Shown here piece after piece: positions 15,537-20,931 of a stretch of 29,405 bases of DNA (positions within the stretch are counted from its first letter, which is position 1; every line of letters starts with the position of its first letter). Origin of the DNA: a virus; the IMG/VR virus record IMGVR_UViG_3300030108_005191, positions 1-29,405 of that record. One strand, given 5' to 3'. The translations under genes were made by a program, and so were the position numbers. Below the pieces are notes generated by a model. It was given only the letters and a program-made list of their open reading frames with translations. It was not told the DNA's origin and ran no database searches.

Positions 15537-15564
15537 TTGCATATCCCATTAAAAATATTATATT
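15537..15564 (+). promoter_or_regulatory. Promoter for the 15.6-16.5 kb gene run
   Basis: A -35 TTGCAT (15537-15542), 16-base spacer and -10 TATATT (15559-15564). The leader of about 20 bases contains AGAGGA five bases before ATG 15592. A minus-strand TATAAT (15557-15562) lies over the same place and may serve the divergent 70-aa gene, so the two promoters could exclude each other. Confidence 0.45.
15557..15562 (-). promoter_or_regulatory. -10 box for the minus-strand Cys protein
   Basis: A consensus TATAAT on the minus strand, 30 bases before ATG 15526. No good -35 at 16-18 bases was found. The leader would hold the AAGGA site. It overlaps the plus-strand -10. Confidence 0.35.
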
Positions 15565-15591
15565 GATATTAAAACTAACAAAGAGGATAAC

Positions 15592-15915
15592 ATGACTGAA
15601 GATCAAAAGATACAAGGTGTGGCGACAACAACTGGAACTACACATATTGAGACAGCCACATCTGCTGCATCAATAGAACCATTGGTTCTTAAACCTGAAT
15701 GGCAAATCAAAGATAAAGATATGGATGAATCAAAAGTAAGAAAGTTTGTTTTTACTTTTGATGAAGATACAAATAAACTTTCATTACACGTAAATAATAA
15801 ATTATATAGAGAGTTTAGTTGTAAAGATAATCTGAGTGCTTCAATTAAATTTCATGAAGCATTAGATAAAGCACTATCATGTTTCACTTCTTGGAAGATT
15901 TATGACAGGAACTAA
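15592..15915 (+). CDS. Acidic small protein of unknown function
   Basis: A 107-residue protein with a Thr/Ala-rich flexible start (about 1-30) and a compact C-terminal part of strands and a helix (KFVFTFDED, KLSLHVNNKLYREF, SIKFHEALDKALSCF). AGAGGA lies five bases before the ATG. It heads a plus-strand run of small genes and overlaps the next by 14 bases. No family recognised. Confidence 0.65.
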   Translation: MTEDQKIQGVATTTGTTHIETATSAASIEPLVLKPEWQIKDKDMDESKVRKFVFTFDEDTNKLSLHVNNKLYREFSCKDNLSASIKFHEALDKALSCFTSWKIYDRN

Positions 15916-16180
15916 ACTGAAATCACAAGGAGAGGCATTTAATAGTTGGATAAAAGAAGTTGATGAAATTATATCCAACACACAAGTAGTGACAGCAAGT
16001 GGGGATCCTATGGAATACAATGATCCTCATTTTCAAGATCAATTAAAGAGATTAACAGCTTGCTCTATTAATTTTGAATATATGCCAATATATCCAATAA
16101 ATGAGCAAATAGCAGTTGATTTACTTTGGGATGAAATAAAAGCAAAACAGGATGGGATAGATGAACAATCTGATACTTAA
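15902..16180 (+). CDS. Small protein of unknown function
   Basis: A 92-residue, slightly acidic helical protein with a central NDPHFQDQLKRL segment. It starts within the end of the previous gene (14-base overlap) and its end overlaps the membrane peptide by 20 bases, so the three are read as one unit. No Shine-Dalgarno of note (AAGATT only). No family recognised. Confidence 0.6.
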   Translation: MTGTKLKSQGEAFNSWIKEVDEIISNTQVVTASGDPMEYNDPHFQDQLKRLTACSINFEYMPIYPINEQIAVDLLWDEIKAKQDGIDEQSDT

Positions 16181-16268
16181 AACAATTATTTGTGCAATAT
16201 TGTTTGTAATACCTGCGAAAGCACTATTATTTATTATTGCATTTTTATCTTACGTAACATTTTATTAG
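16161..16268 (+). CDS. Membrane peptide (35 aa)
   Basis: A 35-residue frame from ATG 16161, almost wholly hydrophobic, with a possible break at PAKA (residues 18-21). It could be one long helix or two short ones. AGGATGGGA lies just upstream. The start lies inside the previous gene and the stop is nine bases before the next ATG, within the run of small genes. Function unknown. Confidence 0.5.
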   Translation: MNNLILKTIICAILFVIPAKALLFIIAFLSYVTFY

Positions 16269-16276
16269 GAGGATAA

Positions 16277-16492
16277 ATGGATATAAGTAAATGGAAAAGC
16301 TGTGCAGTTGATATAGATTCATATTGCATAATTAGAGCAATGGGTAAAAATGGTTTTAGAAGACCAGGTAGCATGATCGCTAAATTAGTCGATGAAGAAA
16401 TTAAAAAAATAGCGAGAAAAGAGGGAAAAAGCTATCAAAGTATGAAAGAGAATTTGCTTAGTCAGGGAAAGAAACTCCTGAACGGTAAATAG
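16277..16492 (+). CDS. Putative ribbon-helix-helix-like DNA-binding protein
   Basis: A 71-residue basic protein with an excellent AGGAGG site four bases before ATG. It starts with a short strand (WKSCAVDID), then a helix (SYCIIRAMGKN), a turn with RRPGSM, and a second helix (IAKLVDEEIKKIARKEG), then a basic tail. This order suits ribbon-helix-helix phage regulators, which bind palindromic operators as dimers. The call is from pattern only. The structured non-coding DNA that follows might hold its target. Confidence 0.5.
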   Translation: MDISKWKSCAVDIDSYCIIRAMGKNGFRRPGSMIAKLVDEEIKKIARKEGKSYQSMKENLLSQGKKLLNGK

Positions 16493-16532
16493 GCCTGCAG
16501 GTTGGATGGTTAACCTTGAACCTGGGGCTGTG

Positions 16533-16557
16533 TGGGGGCGCGGGAGACTGGCCCCCA
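16533..16557 (+). terminator. GC-rich hairpin after the ribbon-helix-helix-like gene
   Basis: A 7-bp stem TGGGGGC/GCCCCCA with an 11-base loop, followed by TTAATTATTTA and not a clean T run. It could end transcription of the 15.6-16.5 kb run, or be part of a structured RNA. Confidence 0.4.
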
Positions 16558-16676
16558 TTAATTATTTACTCATAACATTACCTCCTTACTGACTTAATAC
16601 CCGCAAATTTTTTAAATTTAACTGTTGCAATAAAGTCACAAATTTTATATTAATCGAATCAACGTATTTCTGAGCC

Positions 16677-16682
16677 TATAAT
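16677..16682 (+). promoter_or_regulatory. -10 box upstream of the 83-aa gene
   Basis: Consensus TATAAT, 79 bases before GTG 16762. The -35 position (TCGAAT, 17-base spacer) is poor. It would give a leader of about 70 bases, long for this genome. Confidence 0.35.
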
Positions 16683-16761
16683 GAGAAGGTGAGGCTTTCA
16701 AAACACCTTATTTCCAACGAACAACGAACGCTTTAATTAACTTAAATTATAAGGAGATTAA

Positions 16762-17013
16762 GTGGGTAAAGCTGTTAAAAAAAGCAGCCGAGAACAGTTA
16801 GAAGCTATTTTAAATAAACTTGTTATGGTTTGTCCTAACAAGAAAACTTATGATGAAGTAACTTCTGTTATGTTTCAGTTGTATTGTGGAAATGACTTTG
16901 GTTTAGGAAATTTTAGTTTATTGTTTCTTGAGATAGTTGAGAAGCAGTGGCAATCCGGTAGAAAGAAGGCAGCTCAAGAGAAGGGGCTGAAATTGATTGT
17001 CAAAAATGCGTAG
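16762..17013 (+). CDS. Small basic helical protein of unknown function
   Basis: Starts at GTG 16762 with AAGGAG six bases upstream. The 83-residue product has a basic N-terminus (KAVKKSSREQ), two helices and a Lys-rich end (GRKKAAQEKGLKLIVKNA). It ends directly before a 9-bp inverted repeat. No family recognised. Confidence 0.65.
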   Translation: MGKAVKKSSREQLEAILNKLVMVCPNKKTYDEVTSVMFQLYCGNDFGLGNFSLLFLEIVEKQWQSGRKKAAQEKGLKLIVKNA

Positions 17014-17055
17014 CCACGGTGTATTTTCACATCCATATCTTTTCCCACACCGTGG
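17014..17055 (+). repeat. Inverted repeat, 9-bp perfect stem with a 24-base loop
   Basis: CCACGGTGT (17014-17022) and ACACCGTGG (17047-17055) are exact reverse complements. The stem begins at the base after the previous stop codon and ends three bases before the next ATG. There is no T run, so it is not a standard terminator. It could be a protein-binding RNA stem, a processing site or a translation control element. Confidence 0.6.
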
Positions 17056-17057
17056 TT

Positions 17058-17261
17058 ATGCTGATGAGCAAGTTTGATTTTAAAGAGATAAGACTCTCTA
17101 CAATTGATACATGTAGGTCTCTTCCTGGCCTGGAGAAGACTGAATTAATTGAAGAAGTGTTAGATGATTATTATTGGACTGTTGATCTCCAGTCTCCGGT
17201 AAGAATTCAGAGGCATTACCGTGAGCTTTTCACCAAGCTTGTTAAAGATTTTGGGCACTAG
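17058..17261 (+). CDS. Small acidic protein of unknown function
   Basis: Start placed at ATG 17058 (a second ATG follows at 17064); upstream extension would run through the inverted repeat and is unlikely. No ribosome site is seen, and the start follows the hairpin at once. The roughly 67-residue product has LPGLEKTELIEEVLDDYYW, then a basic helix (RIQRHYRELFTKLVKDF). No family recognised. Confidence 0.55.
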   Translation: MLMSKFDFKEIRLSTIDTCRSLPGLEKTELIEEVLDDYYWTVDLQSPVRIQRHYRELFTKLVKDFGH

Positions 17262-17631
17262 TATTTCTTACGCCTTATTAGATACAGCAAGGCCATGTGA
17301 GCAGCGTTTGTTTCAAGCGATCATAGTTCAAGCGTTTGAAGATGCTTTAAATCCTAGCCCTACTAAAACAGAAACTTATTATAAGATTGATGCACATAAT
17401 TGGTTTACTTATCCTGATACTATGTTCGAGAAAATTTGTTGGTTAGCCGGTTTCGATCCAGATATAATCACAGATAGATACAAAAGATTACAGGACACCG
17501 GACAAGTGACATTTAGCAAAACACAAAAAACTTGGGTTCAATATAGAAAACTTTATAAGGCTTATCGAAGTTCAGATTGTAGTGATGAGAGAAGAAGTAT
17601 TATGGCAGAAATAAGGAAGTTAAAGTTCTAG
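17221..17631 (+). CDS. Phage protein with a LAGFDPD-type C-terminal helix motif
   Basis: A 136-residue frame from GTG 17221; a TTG at 17251 is an alternative because the GTG start overlaps the previous gene by 41 bases. It has a helical N-terminal half (PCEQRLFQAIIVQAFEDAL) and a segment, FEKICWLAGFDPDIITDRY, of the form seen in many proteobacterial phage proteins in which a DF..VC.LAG.DP..VR motif occurs. The C-terminus is basic. No function is known to me for that motif. It is the last gene before the long intergenic region. Confidence 0.6.
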   Translation: MSFSPSLLKILGTSISYALLDTARPCEQRLFQAIIVQAFEDALNPSPTKTETYYKIDAHNWFTYPDTMFEKICWLAGFDPDIITDRYKRLQDTGQVTFSKTQKTWVQYRKLYKAYRSSDCSDERRSIMAEIRKLKF

Positions 17632-17830
17632 TTTAGTCATGGTGGTCTCCTAGATTTGTCACTGGGGGTAAAACCATCAAGAGAGCAGTAATGAAAACCC
17701 CCAGGATCATATGAATCTAACAATGAATTCATAAGTTGACTATATCAAAAACTGATCGAAATGCAAAAATTATATTATATAGATTATTTAGACCCCTGAT
17801 TAAAATAAAATACCCCAAGGGGTAAAACAG

Positions 17831-17933
17831 GTGTCCCTGCTGTCCCTATTGATCTATTAGTCAAGTATATCAAGGATAATAGTCTATTTTAGTGGTGTCC
17901 CTCTGGTGTCCCTCTGGTGTCCCTCAGGGACAC
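17831..17933 (+). repeat. GTGTCCCT repeats: three tandem 11-bp units plus outliers
   Basis: TGGTGTCCCTC is repeated exactly three times head to tail at 17893-17903, 17904-17914 and 17915-17925. The last copy runs into its own inverse, AGGGACAC (17926-17933), making a 17-base dyad. Two related copies lie upstream, GTGTCCCT at 17831-17838 and CTGTCCCT at 17840-17847. An 11-bp period is about one helical turn, as in iterons and stacked operators. Confidence 0.8.
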
Positions 17934-17992
17934 GTCTTGCGGTAACGCTATCGAATGGTTTTTGGGTAGTTACTTTTTGATGAAATAATCTA

Positions 17993-17998
17993 TATAAT
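17993..17998 (+). promoter_or_regulatory. -10 box for the terminase unit, leaderless type
   Basis: Consensus TATAAT seven bases before ATG 18006, so the message would begin at or near the start codon. The -35 region (TTACTT, 17970-17975, 17-base spacer) is weak, so an activator bound to the repeats upstream is conceivable. Confidence 0.5.
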
Positions 17999-18005
17999 AG
18001 AAAAA

Positions 18006-18104
18006 ATGCTTATAGAAATATTATTGAGTATTGTTTATACAACCCTCTGTTTAGGTGTTGCAATAATGTTACTGTATAAATGGAATAAAGAAAAATGGGA
18101 CTAA
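18006..18104 (+). CDS. Single-membrane-helix peptide (32 aa)
   Basis: A 32-residue frame: one hydrophobic helix (about 4-25) and a charged tail KWNKEKWD. It starts about eight bases after the -10 box and overlaps the small-terminase gene by 10 bases, so it may serve as a leader for terminase translation. It resembles other tiny membrane peptides in this window in layout only. Function unknown. Confidence 0.5.
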   Translation: MLIEILLSIVYTTLCLGVAIMLLYKWNKEKWD

Positions 18105-18607
18105 AGAAAAAGGAATTAAGAACAGATCTTGACCTGACTCCAAAACAAAAAATGTTTGTTGAGGTGTATGTAAAAGACTGGGGTACGATTACACAAGCTG
18201 AAGCACTTAAAAGAGCTGGCTATGTTTGTAAGAATGAAAATGATTATAGTGTGATTGCATCTAGATTATTATCAAGAAAACATAATCCACATGTCGCTAA
18301 ATATTTTGATAAACGATTTGAGAAAGAGATTAAGATGTATGAAGGTGACAACCTTAGAAGATTTAAAAGATTTGAAAGACTTGCTGATAAGGCAGAGAAG
18401 AAAGATCAATTTGCTGCAGCTATAAATGCTGAGTATAGATCTGGTCAGTTAGCAGGTGCGTTTGTAGATAGAAAAGAAGTTAGAGTAACTGGTCTGGAGG
18501 GTATGTCACGTGAAGAGCTTGAAGAAAAACTCAAAGAGCTTTCAAACAAAATCGATGGACACAATGCAAAAACCATCGAAGTCGAGACAATTGATTCGGA
18601 AAGCTAG
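18095..18607 (+). CDS. terS: Terminase small subunit
   Basis: A 170-residue protein with the N-terminal LTPKQKMFVEVYVKDWGTITQAEALKRAGY segment, the helix-turn-helix DNA-binding region of phage small terminases, a second helical part with SVIASRLLSRK and NPHVAKYF, and a coiled-coil C-terminal half for ring assembly. It recognises the packaging site and hands DNA to the large subunit, encoded 3.5 kb downstream; the two are separated by an accessory island. The start overlaps the membrane-peptide gene. The control-like repeats at 17.8-17.93 kb lie just upstream and could be its pac/cos site. Confidence 0.85.
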   Translation: MGLKKKELRTDLDLTPKQKMFVEVYVKDWGTITQAEALKRAGYVCKNENDYSVIASRLLSRKHNPHVAKYFDKRFEKEIKMYEGDNLRRFKRFERLADKAEKKDQFAAAINAEYRSGQLAGAFVDRKEVRVTGLEGMSREELEEKLKELSNKIDGHNAKTIEVETIDSES

Positions 18608-18707
18608 TTGGTCTGTATTTATTAAAAAGTTTAATGAGAAACATAACTCTCATTTAAACACATCAATTGGAGTGGTTAGTGTTAAAACGAAAGATAACAG
18701 TAAATAA
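18555..18707 (+). CDS. Possible small basic peptide overlapping terS
   Basis: A 50-residue frame from ATG 18555 in another frame than terS, spanning the 71-base gap to the next gene. The product is very basic (KPSKSRQLIRKASWSVFIKKFNEKH). No Shine-Dalgarno site is seen. It could be a real peptide filling the gap, or chance. Confidence 0.3.
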   Translation: MDTMQKPSKSRQLIRKASWSVFIKKFNEKHNSHLNTSIGVVSVKTKDNSK

Positions 18708-18981
18708 AAAAGCAAAAACTTGGCAAGAAAGATATCCTCTCGTCTCGGTTCAATGGAAAGATATTTGTAGTGATTCAAGTTGGCAAAGCATCTCCAGCTG
18801 CCTTCAAAGTGAACTGCCACTTTGTGTAACAAAAGGACATTTATTAAGTCAGTCAAAGGGAGTAACAAGAATATTTGGTGACTATTCTGAATCAAGTCAG
18901 GGTAAGATTGATGAGATTGGTAATACAACAATCATACCTAATTCAGTTATTGTTTCTATAAAAAAACTGACTCAAAAATAA
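18679..18981 (+). CDS. Phage protein of a common small family, unknown function
   Basis: Start set at GTG 18679 with GGAG six bases upstream. The 100-residue product has a basic start and then YPLVSVQWKDICSDSSWQ, a short Cys/Leu helix, GHLLSQSKGVTRIFGDYS and a final IIPNSVIVSIKKL strand. This layout matches a family of small phage proteins often found beside nuclease and terminase genes. No activity is known to me. The stop shares a base with the next ATG (TAATG). Confidence 0.7.
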   Translation: MLKRKITVNKKAKTWQERYPLVSVQWKDICSDSSWQSISSCLQSELPLCVTKGHLLSQSKGVTRIFGDYSESSQGKIDEIGNTTIIPNSVIVSIKKLTQK

Positions 18982-19433
18982 TGGCAAAAAATCCTGAAAG
19001 TTTGTTATGGAATAAAGTTAAAAAAGGACTGACTAAATGTTTTTTAACACGCATAGAATCTAGCACAATCAACGGAATACCAGATGTTCACGGAGTGTTA
19101 AACAGCAATATATTTTGGATAGAATTAAAATCAGATAAGATCAGTTTTCCGCCACTAAATAAGTGGCAAGTAGTTTGGATTAACAAGTACGTAAAAGCAG
19201 GTGGTGTAGTATTTATCCTGTACGAAAACTTGGGCGAAGCCCTCTCGAAGAGGTCGCTTAAACTGTACAGACCGGTATCCGTGTTTACAGATCCCCGTTC
19301 ACTGAATCCCGTTCGCTCGTTCTCGTTTCCCGTACAATGGCCACAGGTTCAGGATGCCATCATGGGGGAGCTCCAGCAGCGTCCCGTGCGAAGCTCTCGT
19401 TCTCGTTCTCGTTCTCGGTCAAAGTTTCGTTGA
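18981..19433 (+). CDS. VRR-NUC type PD-(D/E)XK nuclease with a repeat-derived tail
   Basis: A 150-residue protein. Residues 1-98 form the VRR-NUC fold: GIPDVHG with D35, the core WIELK with E48 and K50, Q63 in the following helix, and GGVVFILY. These enzymes cut branched DNA and may resolve junctions before packaging. From about residue 100 on, composition changes: the coding DNA becomes GC-rich and the protein ends in an Arg-Ser repeat (RSRSRSRS) made by the TCTCGT tandem repeat at 19395-19418. That suggests the original 3' end was replaced by island DNA. The stop codon lies inside the island. Confidence 0.8.
   Translation: MAKNPESLLWNKVKKGLTKCFLTRIESSTINGIPDVHGVLNSNIFWIELKSDKISFPPLNKWQVVWINKYVKAGGVVFILYENLGEALSKRSLKLYRPVSVFTDPRSLNPVRSFSFPVQWPQVQDAIMGELQQRPVRSSRSRSRSRSKFR
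19233..19254 (+). repeat. Two adjacent small hairpins at the left edge of the GC-rich island
   Basis: GGGC-GAA-GCCC (19233-19243) is followed by CCTCT-CGA-AGAGG (19242-19254). They lie inside the nuclease gene where composition shifts to GC-rich, so they may mark an insertion boundary. Confidence 0.4.
19395..19418 (+). repeat. TCTCGT tandem repeat (four 6-bp units)
   Basis: TCTCGT at 19395, 19401 and 19407, and TCTCGG at 19413. In the nuclease frame it encodes Arg-Ser pairs. Related CTCG clusters occur near 19316, 19485, 20088, 20235, 20968 and 21095. Confidence 0.85.
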
Positions 19434-19498
19434 CCACGGGCACTGGATCCCGAAGGCAGACCTGTGCTTCCCGCAGCGTCTTCCCTCGTTCTCGTGCT

Positions 19499-19542
19499 GG
19501 TGACCCAGTTTTTTTATCCTTTTTGTTAGTTACTGGGTCACC
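19499..19542 (+). terminator. Perfect 11-bp inverted repeat after the nuclease gene
   Basis: GGTGACCCAGT (19499-19509) and ACTGGGTCACC (19532-19542) with a 22-base loop that is T-rich. The T run is inside the loop and not after the stem, so it may be a terminator of unusual form or the end of a mobile module. Confidence 0.4.
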
Positions 19543-19653
19543 TGCAGGTGAAGCTGCTGACGAAAATCTCGTACAAAAGCTAGGAAATATAACCCGTAGC
19601 ACAGCTTACAGCATCTGGCTCCAGGCAGCTCCTGGAACAGCGTGAAAAAGTTC

Positions 19654-19682
19654 TTGACTTATCTCCCATCAGCTCTTATCTT
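19654..19682 (+). promoter_or_regulatory. Promoter of the island two-gene cassette
   Basis: A -35 TTGACT (19654-19659), a 17-base spacer and a -10 TATCTT (19677-19682). ATG 19710 follows with AAAGGAG in the leader. The 5-bp-loop hairpin TCCAGG/CCTGGA (19620-19636) lies just upstream and may insulate it. Confidence 0.6.
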
Positions 19683-19709
19683 AGGATCATGAACAACAAA
19701 GGAGAGCAC

Positions 19710-19904
19710 ATGTCGATATCAAAGAAACCCAAGTGGCGTTACAGAAAGAACAAAGACGGATTCATGGGAAGCGAAAACCGCATACTCGTGAAGGAGGACA
19801 AACCAGAAGCAGGCAAGACTTACGCACTAACAGGTGCCCGTGGCACCAAATGCATTGCCAACGGTAACAGCTGGTCGGAGTCTGAAGTGGAGGAAAAGAT
19901 ATGA
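19710..19904 (+). CDS. Small basic island protein, unknown function
   Basis: Start chosen at ATG 19710, five bases after AAAGGAG, rather than an upstream in-frame ATG at 19689. The 64-residue product has a basic N-terminus (KKPKWRYRKNKDG), a GKTYALTGARGTKC segment and an acidic end. Its GC content (28 of 60 bases in 19741-19800) is above that of neighbouring phage genes, which fits acquisition from another source. The stop overlaps the next start (ATGA). No family recognised. Confidence 0.6.
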   Translation: MSISKKPKWRYRKNKDGFMGSENRILVKEDKPEAGKTYALTGARGTKCIANGNSWSESEVEEKI

Positions 19905-20086
19905 TGGACGATAAAGATCTAGAAGAATTCCATTCAATTGGGAAGCACAAGCTTACCATTGCATGGGGACAAGAGCAGCAGGAGACAAAGACGTACACAT
20001 TCGATACCGCTGCAGAGAAGACTGCGTTCCTGAAAGGAGTTGAGGCCATGGATGGCTGGATGAAGTATGAGGTCCTTCATGAGTAA
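19901..20086 (+). CDS. Small acidic island protein, unknown function
   Basis: A 61-residue protein starting MMDDKDLEEF, then two strands (KLTIAWG, KTYTFDT) and a helix (AAEKTAFLKGVEAMDGWMKYE). It is coupled to the previous gene by an ATGA overlap, and both lie between the two GC-rich module copies. A basic and an acidic small protein, co-expressed and repeat-flanked, could be a two-part unit such as toxin-antitoxin or regulator pair; nothing in the sequence proves this. Confidence 0.6.
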   Translation: MMDDKDLEEFHSIGKHKLTIAWGQEQQETKTYTFDTAAEKTAFLKGVEAMDGWMKYEVLHE

Positions 20087-20110
20087 CATCTCGTACCTCT
20101 CGGTATCTCG

Positions 20111-20310
20111 GGCCACAGGTCTCGTAACCGGTGGCCACGGCACTGGCATCTGCAGCCCGAAGGAGGTTCTCCGGTGGTGAGTGTAATTGGTACTTTACTA
20201 GTGTTATGGATAATATTCCCAAGAGCTATTACGATACTGCTCGTGCTCGCGCTGCTGGCAGCGACCTCGCTCGTTTCTTGAGACAACTGGGTACACAGGT
20301 AACCAGCAGG
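20111..20310 (+). repeat. GC-rich module, copy B (right flank of the two-gene cassette)
   Basis: Holds in order GGCCACAGGT (20111-20120), CCACGGCACTGG (20135-20146), CCCGAAGG (20156-20163), CTCGTGCTCG (20242 region) and ACTGGGTACACAGGT (20286-20300), matching the order in copy A with large length differences between blocks. A set of CTCG clusters precedes it from 20088. Confidence 0.5.
20174..20281 (+). CDS. Hydrophobic two-helix peptide inside module B
   Basis: A 35-codon frame from GTG 20174 with AGGAGG (20161-20166) seven bases upstream. The product is hydrophobic throughout, with two potential membrane helices separated by FPRA near residue 15-18. The Leu-Val pairs are encoded by CTCGTG repeats. 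It could be a small holin, a membrane toxin or chance. Another frame from ATG 20206 to 20352 (48 aa, basic) covers the same DNA but has no ribosome site. Confidence 0.4.
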   Translation: MVSVIGTLLVLWIIFPRAITILLVLALLAATSLVS

Positions 20311-20378
20311 AAGCTCTCCCCCGTAGGAGATACGGAGTATGGATTGTTTTAGTTTAGAACCATTCTAAAAGATAGAGT

Positions 20379-20406
20379 TTGACTTATTGATGGGATTTGA
20401 TAAGAT
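20379..20406 (+). promoter_or_regulatory. Promoter with repeated GGGATTTGATAAGATG element
   Basis: A -35 TTGACT (20379-20384), 16-base spacer and -10 TAAGAT (20401-20406). The 16-mer at 20392-20407 recurs exactly at 21263-21278. It lies 111 bases before the 137-aa gene. A second TTGACA at 20426-20431 is not followed by a good -10. Confidence 0.6.
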
Positions 20407-20517
20407 GACGATTGGAATTATCAGGTTGACACCCTAGCCGAGATACTTTGTATCCTGCCAATGCTGTCACTTAAGATTATGCTGATAGTTCCATAAAAAA
20501 CTAACAAAGGAGCAAAA

Positions 20518-20931
20518 ATGGGACTAGATATGTATGCCTTTAAACACAAGGGCGAACAATTTAAACCAAATCAAAACAGAGACGAAGCTGATGTAATACA
20601 GATTGCCGATTGGCGAAAGCATAACCGACTGCAAGGATTTATGCAGGAGTTGTGGGAAGCCCGTACACCTGAAGAGGTCAAGCAATCTGATAAGGGTTGG
20701 AATCAGTTCAACTGTGTGCCGTTGTACTTGTCCAAAGAGGATTTAGATATGTTAGAGGAACAAGTAAGGACTCGCACATTACCTGAAACAAGTGGGTTCT
20801 TCTTCGGTCAGGATAGTTATACTTGGGAAGGTGAGCAGGAAGATATGAAAGCCTACGATTTAAAATTTTGCAAGGAAGCTAAAGAAGCAATCTCGCAAGG
20901 TTGGAAAGTTTTTTATGAGTGCTGGTGGTAA
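20518..20931 (+). CDS. MGLDMY family phage protein, unknown function
   Basis: A 137-residue protein starting MGLDMYAFKHKG, with IADWRKHNRLQGFM, YLSKEDLDMLEEQV and TSGFFFGQDSY blocks, ending in FYECWW. This block order is that of a protein family spread among marine and T4-like phages and some bacteria; I know of no proven function. AAAGGAG lies six bases before the ATG. Composition is intermediate between the island and the rest. It overlaps the next small gene by 17 bases. Confidence 0.75.
   Translation: MGLDMYAFKHKGEQFKPNQNRDEADVIQIADWRKHNRLQGFMQELWEARTPEEVKQSDKGWNQFNCVPLYLSKEDLDMLEEQVRTRTLPETSGFFFGQDSYTWEGEQEDMKAYDLKFCKEAKEAISQGWKVFYECWW

Larger units (their letters stand above)
16493..16761 (+). 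other. Structured GC-rich intergenic region (possible non-coding RNA)
   Basis: No gene is seen here. The first 65 bases are GC-rich against an AT-rich setting and contain two potential stems: CAGGTT (16498-16503) with AACCTG (16519-16524), and TGGGGGC (16533-16539) with GCCCCCA (16551-16557). The rest is AT-rich and holds a TATAAT (16677-16682) and a short AACGAAC/AACGAACG direct repeat near 16718-16732. Confidence 0.5.
17632..18005 (+). other. Long intergenic region with stems and tandem repeats
   Basis: No gene in 374 bases. It holds CTGGGGGT (17662-17669) paired with ACCCCCAG (17697-17704), the palindrome TACCCC-AA-GGGGTA (17811-17824), several GTGTCCCT repeats (17831-17933) and a promoter at its end. 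The concentration of dyads and direct repeats just upstream of the small terminase suggests a control region, a replication origin or a packaging-related site. Confidence 0.6.
19339..19560 (+). repeat. GC-rich module, copy A (left flank of the two-gene cassette)
   Basis: Contains in order GGCCACAGGT (19339-19348), four tandem TCTCGT units (19395-19418, last one TCTCGG), CCACGGGCACTGG (19434-19446), CCCGAAGG (19449-19456), a CTCGTTCTCGTG stretch, and ACTGGGTCACCTGCAGGT (19532-19549). Short matches in the same order recur at 20111-20310. The 276 bases from 19434 to 19709 hold no convincing gene. Confidence 0.5.

Noticed and set aside
17632-18005. CRISPR array or tRNA in the gene-free region
   Set aside because: Repeats are 11 bp and contiguous with no spacers, and no cloverleaf could be drawn.
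18650-18931. Minus-strand 93-codon frame opposite the 100-aa gene
   Set aside because: The plus-strand gene has a ribosome site and a known-looking pattern; this one has neither.
19337-19645. Plus-strand 102-codon and minus-strand 80-codon frames in the GC-rich island
   Set aside because: Higher GC lowers stop frequency and makes long chance frames; neither has a ribosome site, and both run through repeats and an inverted repeat.
19934-20286. Overlapping minus-strand frames across the cassette and module B
   Set aside because: Mutually overlapping, with no start signals, and opposite to ATGA-coupled plus-strand genes.
20206-20352. 48-codon basic frame in module B
   Set aside because: No ribosome site; it shares DNA with the GTG 20174 frame, which has AGGAGG. 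Not excluded, but weaker.
20426-20455. TTGACA near 20426 as a promoter for the 137-aa gene
   Set aside because: A perfect -35, but nothing close to a -10 at 16-18 bases; the promoter at 20379-20406 is better.
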